DNA of 64,000 bases, from contig PTFA01000055.1 in assembly GCA_003342895.1 (NCBI GenBank), forward strand, positions 4,657,877-4,721,876, read 5' to 3'. A program made the translations under genes and the position numbers. The notes under the pieces are model-generated. The model saw only the letters and a program-made list of their open reading frames with translations. It did not search any database and had not been told where the DNA came from. This DNA is from Casuarius casuarius. Lineage: Eukaryota; Chordata; Aves; Casuariiformes; Casuariidae. Shown in pieces: positions 12,550 through 26,100 of the stretch. Numbering within the stretch: position 1 is the first letter of the stretch; every line of letters starts with the position of its first letter.

Positions 12550-15230
12550 CACTAATTCCCGGAACAAATGACCCAAGGTAGCTAATCTGAACTGAGCCTC
12601 CCATTTGACAGCACGTCACATCCAGTTATTAGGCTGGAGCCTGCTGCTTTACTTTCCAAGTTTTATTAATTTCAATGTGTATTGCTGTTGGCTGTGCTTC
12701 TCAATAGCTAGTGTTTTTTCTGTTACAGATGGAAAATAGGCACATACAAGGAGCTGTCTTCAAATGCAAACCTTGAGGGGCCTGAACCTGAGAACATTGG
12801 TGCACATTTGTGTTGTGCCACCAAGTGCAGACGGTAATTTAAAAGCATTTGCACCTCTGTTTGCATGGGCTGTATTCAAGGACTTTCCTAAGTGGTGTGA
12901 AACAAAGTAGAAATGGCAAGGAACGGTGCTGCTCAAGCAGCTCCTCTGCCCTGATGTCCCCCCCCTGAGCTCAAGAGCATCCGGGCCCTCTAATTGCCTT
13001 GATGTGTGCTTGCATCTTCATGCTGACGCACAAGACTTTTCGCTGCCATTGCTAACGTGTTCAAACATCCTGAGAGGCTAGGAGGTGGCTGCATGGGATT
13101 TCTCCAGCTAAAAGGAGATCAGGTTGGTGTATTCTCCATATATTTCCCCTCAAATTAAAAGAGTTTGGAATACACTGTACCAGTCACTGTAATTTAACTA
13201 ACAGAAGTTGTAACTGTCTATTGTTCACAGCCAGTGGAGAAGAGATTTCTTCCTCCCATCCCTGTGACAGGCTGAGGAGCATTCAGGGATGCCTCTTTTG
13301 CTCTTCACTTCCCGGTTTTGCAGGGAAGCTTGGTGGGCTGGGACCTCAGTCCTGCAGGCCACTCTCGGGCAGCCGTTCCCTCCGATGGCCGCTCCCTTGG
13401 GCACCCGTGGGGAAAAGGATCAGCTATTACCACACCTGTGTAACACAGCATTTTTAGGGTTTGTACAAATATCAGTTAACCCCTGCAGCAACTGAATCCC
13501 AGCAGTATGTGTCACTCTCAATATTTAGCTGAGAAAACCTGCTTCACTCTTACGGCTCCTGGGAGATGGCGGTGGGGGATCCAGCGCTGGAGAGCACTGC
13601 GGTCAACAGGCAGCTCGTCCCATCGCCTTCAAGAAGGAAATGAGATGAACTGAGCTTTTCCCTACATGAGACTTCCCTTACTTCTGGAGGACAATAGGAG
13701 AAGAGAAACTGAAAGTACATGAGGAAGGTGCAAAACAAGAGGAAGCAAGAAAAAAAGAAGTAAGAAAGACTGGCAGAAAGAAAGACAAATTGTCTTAATG
13801 CAAAGATGTGACTATGAAAACAAACCTACCAAATGATACAGGGAAATACACCAAGACACCTCCGAGGAGATGGATTTGCTCTTGTACCTATACTCCAAGC
13901 TCCTAAAAAAAGAGAGATGACTTACACCTCTAATCCCAGCTGCAATAATATTAGGTCTTACCTAATACACTAGGAGATAAAAAGCACCACACAATTTAAG
14001 TTGCTGGCCTCTTTGAGCTCTCTGCAGCTGCAGCTTTGCTATCACGATGGTAAGGGTGGTTCACTGCGTAGCTCCACTCCTCTGACAGCATCTTTCGCTG
14101 TACGGTATTGTCCTCATGTTTAATACTTTTTCATTCAATGGACACTGCAGGTGAATGTGAGAAATGGAAAACGTGTGTGAATTCAGTATTCAAGACACAA
14201 AATCTTATACCACATTGTACCTTAAAATTTGAGTGAGCTGAGCATTGTGAGGGAAATATGCAAACAGATTTTTTAGTCTCTCTCTGTTACTGTCTCTTAC
14301 AACTTGCTATTTTGGGTAACAAAGCACTGGAGATATTACAGAAACCACCATAATTTTTTGAGGCTAAAACTCTGGCACCTACAAAATCAATAACATTTAT
14401 TAGAAACACAGGGTCTTGTATGGGGCTTGATTTTTGACCCATTTCACTGGTTTGTTGCTTTTATATTAAAAATGTGCCCATCAAATATTGTTGACACTTT
14501 TTCCTCCCCATAAAACTTTTACATTCACAGCTTCTCCCTGGCCTTTCCTCACCTCTGGCATTTTTGTTTCTACTGCAGTTCTGGAAGACTTACCCCCTTT
14601 GAAAAAGTATCTTTTAAAAAGTTAACCTTACTTTTTCTTTTGAAATATTAAGGACCGTCTCATGACCTCCAGTAATAATACTAAGGAGAGGGGACAAGCA
14701 GGCCCAGAAGTCTCTTGGAGGTGATATTCATTGCTGAAGAACCTGATGAACAGTTGGAAGCAGCAACACCAGAAGTGGTACCAGAAGAGGAGCCCTGCCC
14801 AGTCCAGCGAGCAGGACCGTGTGTAAGCAGGGCAGGGGAGGCAGGGGGACGGCTCCCCGGCTTGGTGCCGGCCCTTCCTTGGTCATTTGCAGACTTCTCC
14901 TTCCTTCTTCCAGCAGAAGTGCCAAGACGTACACAGTTCCTGCCTGGCTTCTGTAGAGATGTAACTGTATCAAGAGCTTTGGCAAACCTTTACTCCTCAT
15001 TTCTACTTTTACTCCTGCTACTTTAGACTTTGTTTGCCTCTAGGTCACTGTGTTTTTTCTGGCATGCGTGGCTCTGTGTTGCTCTTCTTTCAGCCTGGTA
15101 CACAGTGCCCCATGGCAGCGTCTGTGTCTCCGGCTTAGCCTGCCAGCCAGCCTCCTGACCTCCTCCTTCCATAGTCATACATTTTGTCCTTCTTCCCACA
15201 TCTTCAGTCCAACTAGTTTTTAAAACTGTG
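12550..15230. other. Unannotated unique sequence, no gene seen
   Basis: The sequence includes A-rich purine DNA at about 13735-13790 and otherwise mixed composition. An open frame at 14715-15026 lacks an ATG and ends in a leucine run caused by CTN-type low-complexity sequence. No repeat family was recognised apart from a weak match between 14114-14160 and 21349-21394. Confidence 0.4.
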
Positions 15231-15235
15231 CCTTT

Positions 15236-15308
15236 TCATTCTCCCCCTGCTCCCCTGCCCTCCTCATCCCTCTCCTCCACTCATCCCTCCTCCCACCACT
15301 CTTTCCTG
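15236..15308. repeat. Pyrimidine-rich low-complexity tract
   Basis: About 70 bases consisting almost wholly of C and T, with only scattered G and A. It is CCTCC-type low complexity, and the same bias generates long overlapping open frames on both strands. It could adopt non-B structure but has no evident coding role. Confidence 0.6.
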
Positions 15309-15309
15309 G

Positions 15310-18115
15310 GGCACCACACGCTCTCCTGTCCGGGGCCAGGGTGTTGGCGCTTGCTTGGCCGTGCCTTCCCCAGCGTCCGCCCTCAGCAGTGCCTGCCCTC
15401 CCCTGCTTACCGTCCTTCTGGGCACAGGTGTCACGGCACATGTGGAGCTGGAGGGAAGTGAGGTTTGTGATGGCTCTTCTGGAGGCCCTGCAATGTACCA
15501 GCAGCTCTCCTCTGAAGGCGAGGAAGAGTGAAATGTGGGAATTATTTCCAGGGTGAGAGTGGGAGAAATGATTGAAAATAGGAACAAGAGGCTGAACTCA
15601 GAGTACCTACCAAGGGTTTCCAAAGTAGACCTCGCACTTTCTAAGAATGCAGGTGTCCAGCCCCAGAGGGGTGGTTCAGAGGTTGAGCTGGGGTACCTAC
15701 ACTCCCGTGCATTCAATGGGAAAGGCACCACAGCTCCAAAGGGTAATCCCTAAATTCTTGTACTGGGTAGGCAGCAGCCTGGAGCCAGTCAGTAGGAAAC
15801 ATTAAGCAAGACGTTTGCCTCTGTTCCCACTCCTACTTGGTGCCTAAATCGGAGCTGTGCCGCTGGTGCTCTCCATCTCCTCAGACCCAGAGTGCAGAGA
15901 CTTTCTTGATGCTGGGTAGGTAAGTGGGTGGGAAGGCCTTGCTTCTTCAGAGATGTTTTCCATCATGCTGGTGTTACTGTTTGCCATTGCTTTTACTAAT
16001 ATTTAGAGGGTTTGCCCAGAAAAGGGCCTTGGGGCAGGGCTACCTTCTTCCACAGACTGCCCAGGCCACTAGGTTACAAAATCAGGTTCTCTTGATTTGT
16101 GTCCCCTCCCCGGCTTCATTTATCATGTGTCAGCACTCATCGTGTTGCCTGGTGAGCAGGAGAGTTTCAACAAGGGTGAGGGGTGTCCACACCTGGAGGA
16201 CTCTCAGCTGGGGAAGGATGGCCTCGTGGGAACTGAGAGGACTGTGACTACATGCCTTCCGGCTGCGAAGGAAGCTGAACACAGATTTCCCATTTTCTAG
16301 GTAAGTACTCTCCCCACCAGGCTGAAAGCTACTTTATTTATTCATTTACATTTATAGTTTTTTTTTCACATTTTATTGACTGCACACGTGAACACATAAA
16401 ATTTATTCTCTTAGGAATGTGCAAAGGAATTGAAAATGTTATAGGTATTGGTGAAAAAATGTATTTGACTGATTGTTCTCATTTTTAAAACATGCAATTT
16501 AAAAATGCTTCTTGGACTAGGGAGTTACAAGGAGAACAGAAAAAATACTGCAAGACTTCCGTGACCAATCACAGAGTCCAACTAGTGAGCACTCAATAAC
16601 TGTGGCACAGCATTCACAAGTAAGTACACAGTCTGCAAGATGTTCCCATGCATTATTCAGTGAATAATTCTAAATAATGAAAACACTGAAATCTGTGCAT
16701 AGATGTAATACAAGGGACCAAATTAAATGTATTGTTCAATAGGAGAAGCTGACCCAGCACTAGCAAAGAACAGCAGCAACTGTTTAGAAAACCTGTGAGA
16801 CTATGTAACATGAATTTACTGTGTGTTAGCAACAGTAATCCAAGTCCACAAATCTGTAGTGGCTGGTAGGTAGCAATCAAAGTGATGAACCTGTTGCCAG
16901 GCTCTGTAAGCTTCAGTCGGAGGCTACACCTTCACTGCAAAGTCGCTTTCTAGGTCACTTTTGTTTTTCGCATTGGCTCCTCTTGAGTTGACCGTGGTCA
17001 GAGGAGAACAACTGTGATGCTAGGTAACACCCACGTGGCCACAGCTCAGCCATGTGCAGCCTGCAGTGGTCCCAGGAACAGTGGATGAGCTGTTGTTACT
17101 CAGACTGTAGCCAACACCCTCAGCATACCAGCCATGTCACATTTTGTGCAAGTTAAGAGACCTTTGTATATAGATTAGCCTTGAATTAATGACAGCATGC
17201 AGGTTATAATATGAATTAATTCTTACAGGGAAGATAGACACTTATTTCTATCAATTTGGTGATATTACAGCTTTTGCATACATTTGGTTGTTTTATTTTG
17301 AGCTCTAGCACATATTCAAATAGGTTAGAACAATCACCTTTTCCTGTGTAAGGTACCCATCAAAGCTAGCATAAACATAAAAACTCCCTAACCCTTGAAG
17401 CAAAAATGGTGCATGACCAACACCTTCCCGGTGGTGGTAATCATAACTCATTTCCTAATCTATGATCTAAGGGGCAAGGGCTAAAGCTTATAGATAATTT
17501 CTCTTTTGTTTTTGAAATGTTCCCACTTGATGCAAGAAAAAAACCTTTGGAAAAGTTACTGAAAGGTGGTGGGGAATAACAGAGGGTATAGATTTAAACA
17601 AGAAAACTAGATTAAGGTAAGATGTTTTGCAAAGCCATTGCTTGTCATAAAGCCAGATACGGTTGAGTAAATTCTAGTAAAAAGTTGTACATCCTTTTAT
17701 TGATTTTTGATTGCATTTTTAATTTTGTCCACACAGGCAATGTGTTGCTGGTATGCAATTAAGACCTGACATTGGGAGAAAGAATAGTAACAAGAAATTG
17801 TATCAGTCATTTGTTTGAAACTAAGCCAAAAACAACAATACGGAGGGAAAGAAAGGAACTTGTGAAAGATCTACTTACTGTTATATTTCCAACATTCAAC
17901 TCTTTAGCTTTAATAGTGCTTAAAATACCAGTCACAATTTGTGGTTGTGAGGGAAATACACAGTGTTTTGTGATGATTGAGTGGTTTATTCTAAAGGCAC
18001 CACGGGAGAAGAATGTCTTGGGGCTTCGGCAGATTTTAAATGTTGTACAAGGAGTCAGAAAGAAATTGATCTAAAAGATGCAGTAAATGGATTTACAAGT
18101 CTTATTGACTAGCAT
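15310..18115. other. Unannotated sequence with an isolated strong 5' splice-site motif
   Basis: A textbook donor, TCTAG followed by GTAAGT at 16301-16306, occurs here, but the preceding pyrimidine-rich CCCATTTTCTAG also reads as an acceptor, so no exon boundary can be fixed. The block at 16330-16520 is strongly AT-rich. No coding frame or repeat family was recognised. Confidence 0.35.
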
Positions 18116-18121
18116 GCTGAG

Positions 18122-18234
18122 TTACTGCTTCCAAAAAGCTCTCAAGTCCAGGTCTGTACTAAAGGCTTTTCCTTTCAGGTATTCAATCTGCACAGTCTGC
18201 TGGTATTCAGCATCGATATACACTTTTATTTTGA
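18122..18234 (-). other. Possible short terminal coding exon, unidentified
   Basis: On the minus strand, a good acceptor (TTGTATTTTTCCAG, ending next to 18234) precedes an open stretch of about 36 codons ending in TAA at 18122-18124. The peptide includes KIKVYIDAEYQQTVQIEYLK. It looks more like real protein than most frames here, with a balanced mix of charged and hydrophobic residues. The same frame stays open upstream to an ATG at 18305-18307 (61 codons). I do not recognise the protein, and a chance frame or a decayed pseudogene is equally possible. Confidence 0.2.
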
Positions 18235-18915
18235 CTGGAAAAATACAAGAGGCAGGCTGATGAGGCTTTGTTTTGCTCAGGTTTTGGCTATCAGAAATCA
18301 TAAGCACTCTGGAATATCTGGGATCTTTTTATCCAAACCGTCCAAGTTTTGGAATTTTGTGATAGAGAATGAGCCAACCTTTATTTTATTCTAGTGGGTA
18401 TGGAGAGCCAGAGTAGTGTGGCTGTATGGACATCAGCAGCACAGTTTTTTTTCAAAACCCTGCAAAAAAATTTGGATCAGTTTCTGTTTTTACCAGAACC
18501 ATAAAGTTGGACAGATGAAGGTTCGATACCCCTACTTCCCCCAAACCTCTGACTTTATGCCACTGAGAGAAAGCATGACTGTTATCTGAATGCAGGTGGT
18601 TGCAGAGGCTGCAGTGCAGTGTATTTCTTAGGTAAACCTTTCAACTGATGCTTGAAAGAGGTATTTCAAAATGAAGCACCATCTGCCAAGCAGCCTGATG
18701 GAGAAGCTTCATCTGTACACTGCCTTCTGACTTGGCATTAAAGTGGGTATGAACTGGGTCTTGGGGTTTGGGAGTGAAGCATTCTGGCCAGTGTTATCTT
18801 GTTCCAGGAGCTAAAGCTGCGGGGAGGGAGTTTTGATCACGATGGAGGGAGAAACCAGTCTGAGGGGAGCAGACTGGGTTTTCAGAACAACCTATACTGT
18901 TGTCTCTAATTGTAG

Positions 18916-19220
18916 GGCTCTAAGGCTACTGTTTTCCAGGGAATACGGGCTAGAGCTCCCATGGCCAATCCTGGAGAATTCCCAGCCAATCTGTCTCTAA
19001 AACTGAGGAGGGCAGGTCCTCCTGCAAAACGTGGTGTCCTGAGCAGCTCTGGCAGTCCGTGCTCGGAGCAGCTCATCCTGGCACTGAGCAGAACTACATT
19101 AACAGCAATCTGCAAGAAAGCTGCGGGAAACCAGAAAGGACCCACGAGTACCTTCTGGAAATTCCTGACCAAAATGCTGTGTTTTGCAAAACCTCAGCAT
19201 TAGGATCCTCTTTGGAGGAG
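18916..19220 (+). other. Exon-like segment bounded by splice-site motifs
   Basis: Two acceptor-like sites (after TGTCTCTAATTGTAG at 18915 and GTTTTCCAG at 18939) are followed about 300 bases later by a strong donor, GGAG then GTGAGT at 19221-19226. Two of the three plus-strand frames stay open over most of the segment, but neither crosses the whole of it with a start codon, and no protein is recognised. If transcribed it would fit a noncoding RNA exon better than a coding one. Confidence 0.2.
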
Positions 19221-19239
19221 GTGAGTAATTGTACACTTT

Positions 19240-22200
19240 AAGTAATTTTAAGGTTATTCCAGGTTAGCTAAGGAAAATTATGAAGGCATGGGCTATCCTT
19301 TTGTTTGTACCTTCAACACAGAGAGAGATTGGCAGGGTTCAAGGCTAAGAGTTTTATCTACATTTTAGCTTGTTGAAAGACAGTCATTAATGAAACTTGA
19401 AAGGTAATTCTGTTAACAACCACGGAAATGTTGGACTAGATATGGAATCCTCAATATTAACCCCCCAAAAGTCTACTTTCGTTTTCAAGCATTCTTTGTT
19501 AATCAGATACACATCAAAACAAGATGTATAAAGAACAGAAAAATGTCTGTTTTCCAAAAGGCAAAAATTGTAAAGAAAATTATTCTCATATTTGTAACTG
19601 TAGTCTATCTTCTAGTTCAAAAAAGCTCTGATATACTGGAAAACAAGGAAAAAAAGAGTGAAACTTCAAAACAATGCAATGTTTCATTATTTCTTAAAAC
19701 TCAGAAACACATAATCAAAATTTTTTTCTCCATTTTTCTCAGTACCATTCTTTTCCTCACAAGAAAAATGTCATTGTCAGATTCGGGACAGGCTCTCCTC
19801 ATTCCTAAGGGCACTTCTTCATTGCATCTCTAGCTTCAAATATGTCTGTACTGGCTTTGAGCAATTTAATCTAACTTGGGCAAAGCAAGCAGAGTAACTG
19901 CAAGTAACCAGGAGCTCTGACCAGGTTAGCTTTGAGCCAAAGCATCTCCCCACATTCTTGGTCAGTGTTTCTGGCCTCTGTTGTTTCATGTCGCTGTAAC
20001 ATGCTGCTGGCTATACCTAACTCAAACTACTGTGGCCATGTGTGTCTACGTGAGTAGCAGATCTCAGCACTAATTGCAACATTAATGTACCCACAGTGCT
20101 AATGCACAACTAAGGCAGGATCTTTCCATCACCACGCTCCAGGCCTGCAGTTTGGAGGGGGAAATCTGTGAAGTAGCTATTGCGGAGTACTGGTTTCCAA
20201 AGATTTGTTATCAGCAGTGTGGGAACAGCAGCTTGGGTAAATTTAGATGAAGATTAGAAAAATATTTCCTGCCTGTGAAACTAGAACAATATGTCAAGAA
20301 TGTGTATGAAGCCCCATAACTTGGTACATTTAAGCTCTAAACTCTAAGGAACGACCCCGCAAAAGCAGGGAAGGGTGCGACTATTTTAAGTGATTTTTCT
20401 TCATCTCTAATTTTTAAATCTATATTTACATTAGATACCTAGGGATACTCTGGGGTTAACCTAACTCTGTATGTGGTAGGATAGTGAAGGCATGTGTTAA
20501 GTGATGCCAGCACACCTTGTTTTGAATGATATAATTGGGACACCTTTGCATGACATGTCACATGAGGGGAAAAGCTGGTGGCACGCATTGTCAGGCAGGA
20601 GGAGGCAGTAGTACCCTCACTTTTCATCTCTTCGTCTCCTGCGACTGCGCTCACCTTCCCTCCAGCTCCTTCAGTGTGCTCTGTGGAGCTGGGGGACTGG
20701 AAAGGGGACGCAGTCTCACAGCAGAAACACCAGCGCATGCATGGGGGAGGAAGGAAGGAGGGGTAGTAGGCGGGGAACACGCAAAGAAATTAAATCCCCT
20801 GTGACACCAAGGTAGGTCTCTGCCTGGAACATAGTTCCACTACCAAGTTCCTATGAAGTAATTCTGGGCATGCAGATAGACCACATCTGCTGTTTCTTGC
20901 TTACTGACTAGGAGTAGGCTCTCGCCCATGCTATATGTGGAGCACCTTCTTCCTTGAGGGCAGAGAGAGACACTGGTGTACGTCTGCCCTGGAGTGAGAG
21001 CATCTCTGGGGTGGCTGCCCTGAGCAGCCAGCATCCTGGTCACTCGTATCTCAGCTTAGCTTGTGGTAAGTTGTTTGCGTGCACGGATGTGAAGATCTTA
21101 AGAAGAAAACAGTCTTTTTAAGACCTAAATATCAGCTTTCTTTTTCTAAAGGAGAGAGGATTTCCTGGCATATTTTATTATGGAATTTATTTATATTATT
21201 TACATATGAATTCAGTAAAAAGTTATCAACACTGAAAATGAAAAGCTCAGTAGCTGTACGGTAGTGTCACAAATGCTGCTAGCGGGGCATATGGCATCAC
21301 ATGATATGATTAATATGAAATTCTCTGCTGCTGCAGTAAATCACTACAGTGTTTAACATCTTTTTCTCAATGGATGCTGAAGGTGAGCATAGGTATTTTA
21401 TGCTAGGAGACAATTCATTATTCCAGGCACAGAACCCTCTGCTATGAACCACAATGCACTATCATTCAAATGAGCCACACACAATAGGAGAAAAATATCG
21501 AGGCAGATTTTTTCCTCTTTTCTTCTGCAGTCTTTTTTCTCCAATCACTGTAATTATAAGCAGGAAGGTAGTTTGGATATTGGAGCATATGGGATACAGA
21601 GGTGTCCTCTGTATCATTTTGTACACAACTACTCAGCAATTATTGTGGGAATAGGAGCTCCAGTCAGGCCTTGCTTCATAACAACCTGTTTTTATCATGC
21701 ATTCTTTCAGATGTTCATGTTAAAAAATAGACTAATGGGATAAAGTTTGTCTACATTTTTTTGTAAGCTTTTACTTTCAGAATTTTGTTTTGGCTAGTGT
21801 TGCTCCCTGACATTTTGTGTGCTGAGCTCAGCAGGCTTCTTTTTGTTCATTTTTCTTTTCTATGCCATTATCTTTCATTTCACTCAGAGTACCATGGGAA
21901 TACATTTTCCTCTAGTATTTCCAGTGGAACATGTAATGGAATACACTGTGCGCTTCACGTCATTTTTGTCAAGCCGTTTGTTGTGTCTGTGTATGTGTGG
22001 ATACGGAGATAATATATACATTTTAGTGGTTAATTATAGACCAAGCCATTTTTGTCTGATAGAAATCTAATCTATTCTATGAAGATAACCATTGTGTAAG
22101 AGAAGAAAATAGTATGAGCTCTGGACAAAGAACTCCAAACAATTAAACCTTGATTGTACCAATCTCATTACTAGATTCCCTTTGTGTTAGACCTGTTATA

Positions 22201-22270
22201 TTCCCTTTTACTGTCAGTGACTAGGGTTCCCACTGACCCAGCTAGCACATAATTATGAAAAACAGGACAT
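19240..22270. other. Unannotated unique sequence, no gene seen
   Basis: AT-leaning sequence with a small CG-containing patch near 20640-20760. No recognisable frame or transposon was found. The segment at 21349-21394 weakly resembles 14114-14160. Confidence 0.4.
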
Positions 22271-22279
22271 GCGCAACAA

Positions 22280-23160
22280 TAACTACAAGGGCCCGGAAAG
22301 GAAATCACAACGTCATGACCATTCGCTGCGTACACAAAGGCTTGCTCCAAGATGACAGATGTACGGCTGGCTGAGGAACGGCCAGCTCCGCAGCGAGACA
22401 CGGACAATTTCAGCCGGTGCCTCCTAAGACTGGTCCATCTTGCTCACAAACTCAGGTTCACCCTGATCGCAAAATTTAGGGACCGGATTTAGAGGAGCAA
22501 TGCAGTTGATGGAGAACCTGTAGCCAAGCGGCTTTTCTGTAGAGAGCAGCTCTGCGTAGCGGATCCAGGACGCTGGGCATAGCTGACCCTAGGTCTGATG
22601 TGTTTTGCAACAGCGATCCCTCATAGAGTGACGAGGGCCCATCTTGAGGTCGTCTGCTGCTGCTGCGTGACAGTAATGCAGCTGTATGCAGAGACACCGA
22701 CCCCCTGACCTGGGTGCCTGCCGCCCTGTGACAGCAAGCGCGCAGCAGCGGTGGCTCCCTGGGGACTCAGGCTGACTGCCTCCGCTGGACTCTCCAGCCA
22801 AAGAGACAGCCGGCGTGCGCCCGCCTCCTTCCTCGGGAGGGAGAAAGAGATCCTGAGGGGACGGCCAAGACTAGCCCAGGTACGGCGGCTGCGGCTGTGC
22901 CTGTTGCAACACACGTAGGTGCAAAAGGAGCCTCAGCTCTTTCCAGCTCAGCTTTCACACGCAACGGACTCGAATGTGTGGAGCCACTGCTGGAGCTGCC
23001 GTGGGTCGCGGTGGTGCGCGGAGAGCATCTGTGCCTCTAGGGCATGGTGGCCGGACATCAGGCCATGTCTGCAAGGCCAGCAGGCCGAAAGGCACAAGTA
23101 CAAACCTCCGGAGCCTCTGTGTTTGGCTCGAGGGGATGTCATGGCCTTGCGAGGGCTGGG
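22280..23160. promoter_or_regulatory. CpG-rich zone, weak CpG island
   Basis: I counted about 50 CpG dinucleotides by eye across roughly 880 bases, several times the density of the flanking DNA. The highest density is at about 22800-23030. Open frames of up to about 100 codons occur on both strands, an expected effect of the GC content. No start codon context, domain or splice-bounded frame singles one out. It may be a weak promoter, an enhancer, or an exon-containing patch. Confidence 0.4.
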
Positions 23161-23169
23161 GTCCCATGG

Positions 23170-26100
23170 CAGAGGCAGGACCTGCAGGCAGGAATAGGCA
23201 CCACCAGGGTTTGCCAGCAGGTAATGACAGCCCAGGCTGTGCCAGCAAGGAAAAGATATGCCCAGAAGAAGGCCCTAAAGCAGACTGATCCTGGAATTAC
23301 TTTTATACCACCTGCAAAAGTTCCCAGATGTCAGTCTCCCTTACCTTCACCTTAGTTTTACCACGGAGAGGAGCTCAGCCCCTCTCTGCTGTGCTCTGAC
23401 CAGCTGGGATTGCTCTGGTGACCCAGGGAGGGAGGAGAAATGCTGGTCCCTGTAAGTGAGATCCTAACCTTGCCATTTCCAGGGCTACTTCATTCCTAGG
23501 GACTCACATCCTTTTGGGAACTTAACTTCCTAGATGAGTGTGTCTTAATGTCTCCAGCAGCAAACATTCTTCAGGGTTTTTTTTTTTTTAAATACACAAT
23601 ACATATTTAAAATATAAATCTGAGGAGGCAGAGAGCCTTGGTATAGATTTTTGGCATTTTTCTTTCTGCTGCATAGGAGAAAGATGTTTTTCCCTAGATC
23701 TTGTATATGCTAAATGGTTTCTGTGAGATTGCTTGTGGACTATGATTACACAGTAAAAATATAAATTCCAAGCTGTGATAATAGCCATCACTTTGGTGAC
23801 AAAAGTCTGCTTGGCTGGGGGACGTGGGGAGGAAAGGAATGCATGCTAATATGGCAGAGGAGGGATACAGGAGCTATGAGAGTGTAGAAATGCTGGAAAC
23901 TGGAATGAAAAGGAGTGTAAAAATGCAATCAGCCATCTAGGCTTCCTCATGCTCTCTTGCCATTTTGTGAAGACGTTCTTTGTCCAAATGAGGAATGAAA
24001 AATTACAGTGGGCTGGGTGGTGGCTGCTGGAGGGGTAGGAAGCATTGTTGGCACTGAAAGGGATCAGAGTATCTCAGGGGAAAGACCAGCTAAAATAGCA
24101 GGTGGGGCTAGCAGATGTGGTATGGGATTTGCTGCTGCATGCACAGGGTCACTGACTCACTGGGTGACCAACATTTCTGCTATAAGGTTGTTGGCTGGCA
24201 ACAGAAGAGAGAGAAAAAAAACTGAGACAATCTGCTGCGCATAAGATAGCCGTAAATATAGTGGACCTGTGAAAAAAATGGCATAAAATGGCCTAATTAG
24301 AGATATTACAGATAGAATTAGAAATACCCCCATTTTGTACATGCTAGAGGGTGCAATACTGAAGAGATCCTATCTAGATATGTGTATGTAGGTCTGGTCT
24401 CCTGTGTTTAGTGCATACATTCAGATGGGAGTTGGTGGGAAAGAGGCTCCTAAGGCCACCGTGACAGCAGGGAGCCTGTCCTGCAAGGGAGGGTCTCATG
24501 TGCTTGCCTTCTGCCACCTGCAAAAGGGACGTGGCCACTCCTTGTAATATCTTGGGAAACAGAACGGTTTAACTCCCAAGAACAAGAAGAGATATTTATA
24601 CCTAAGAGAAAATACTGACAGAAAAGCAACTGGATAATAACTGTCCATGAAAAAATATGGGCTAGAAATTAGCAGCAAATTTCTATTGACCAGAGGAATG
24701 AGGTGTTTTAACAACCTCCTAGTTGGGCTGCTGGGGACATAAACCTATTTTTATGTTTAGCTTAATATGTTTATGAAACAGTGTATTTTGATGCAGTTGC
24801 CTGGGGCACCAGGTCTGTCCTCCATCTCCCTTCCAGTCCTGTGCTCCATGGGAGCTGGATTCATAGGAGACTGCAGCGGCTGAAGTAATGCTTAGAGTAG
24901 ACCTGGCATGGGGACAATTTCTGTAAAGACTTATGCCAGAACCTTAAGCCAGTTCCTAGAAACAGTGGAATACGTATTCATCTCCTAGTGTAAGAGACAA
25001 TCCCTTAGTCAATGCCAGAGACAGCAGCAGTCACCTTGGAAGTTTGGAAGTGGAAGCAGACATCAAGGTAAATCTCTCTTTCAGGACAGTGACAGCTGTT
25101 ACTGGGGGAAATGTAAAGGGACAGGACAGAGCCTATAGAGGAGGGAGCAGCATGTATTTCAAGGCCTTACATGCCAGTGATGTGAAGATCATGTGTGCTA
25201 GCATACAGCCGTAAATCACAAGGGAGATGAATTATTTGGGAATCCTGTGAGAAAAATCCAAACGTGACTCAGCTATAGGTTCAGTGACCAAGATGGCTTA
25301 TACTTCTAAGTATGCTTCTTAAAGCACGAAAGTTTTCCTTTTGCCACAGATTACGTACTTGAAATTTTTGTGAGTCACAGGTTCAAATGTGGCTGAGACC
25401 TTTCCTTAGCAAACTGACCTGACAGTATGATCTCTCTTGAATAATTTTAAGAAAAATGGATACCTACTTATTAATAGCCCATATCTTTAAAATTCTACCA
25501 GTGCATTTAAAACCTTGGTGACTGTCTCAGGAAAGGTATCAATGTGCTGAAAGACTTCCCACATCTTCCTAAGTGGTGAAAAGACTACTCTCACCAGCAC
25601 AAAATATTTTGAAAAATTTTGTAAAAGTGTGTTCTTCCGTATCACTTACATGGCCTCTTTCTCAATGTTTTTATATGGTATTTAAAAGAAATATCAGCAA
25701 GCACATGCAATCCTGCAAGAAGCAGTGATTTCTCCTGAAAATTTAGAAATGACTTGCCCTTAGGCTGTTGTAAATGGTTATAAGCTTTGTCTTATTGCAC
25801 TCATTCCTCTGGAAGAGAGGGGGTAGTAGCTGTAGTCTGATGTTTTGTCTCACACATGAAAGAGAAATCTTTTTTTATAGTGTGTATTAGGGTAAGGTTA
25901 GTGTCCCACAGTGTTGGCAAATAAAACAAAGTCCAGGGCAACTGAACCTCAAAAGGTTCGCAATTGCTCCAGAAACCATGCAAATTGTTAAGGAAAGCCC
26001 TTCAAGGTCTCTCGAAGATTTCCCATCCTCTCCCTCCTGCTGTCCGACAGATAAAGGAAAAAAAATGGTACTTTCCCTTCATAGCCTGCAACTCTTGGCC

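Noticed and set aside
14715..15026. 103-codon plus-strand frame with acidic start and leucine-rich end
   Set aside because: It begins at TTG rather than ATG and the leucine run comes from low-complexity sequence; no splice support.
15264..15731. 155-codon minus-strand frame
   Set aside because: It arises from the CCTCC-type low-complexity tract and has no recognisable product.
16291..16306. Strong 5' splice-site motif TCTAG/GTAAGT
   Set aside because: The same bases read as an acceptor and no matching partner site or coding frame was found, so no exon is called.
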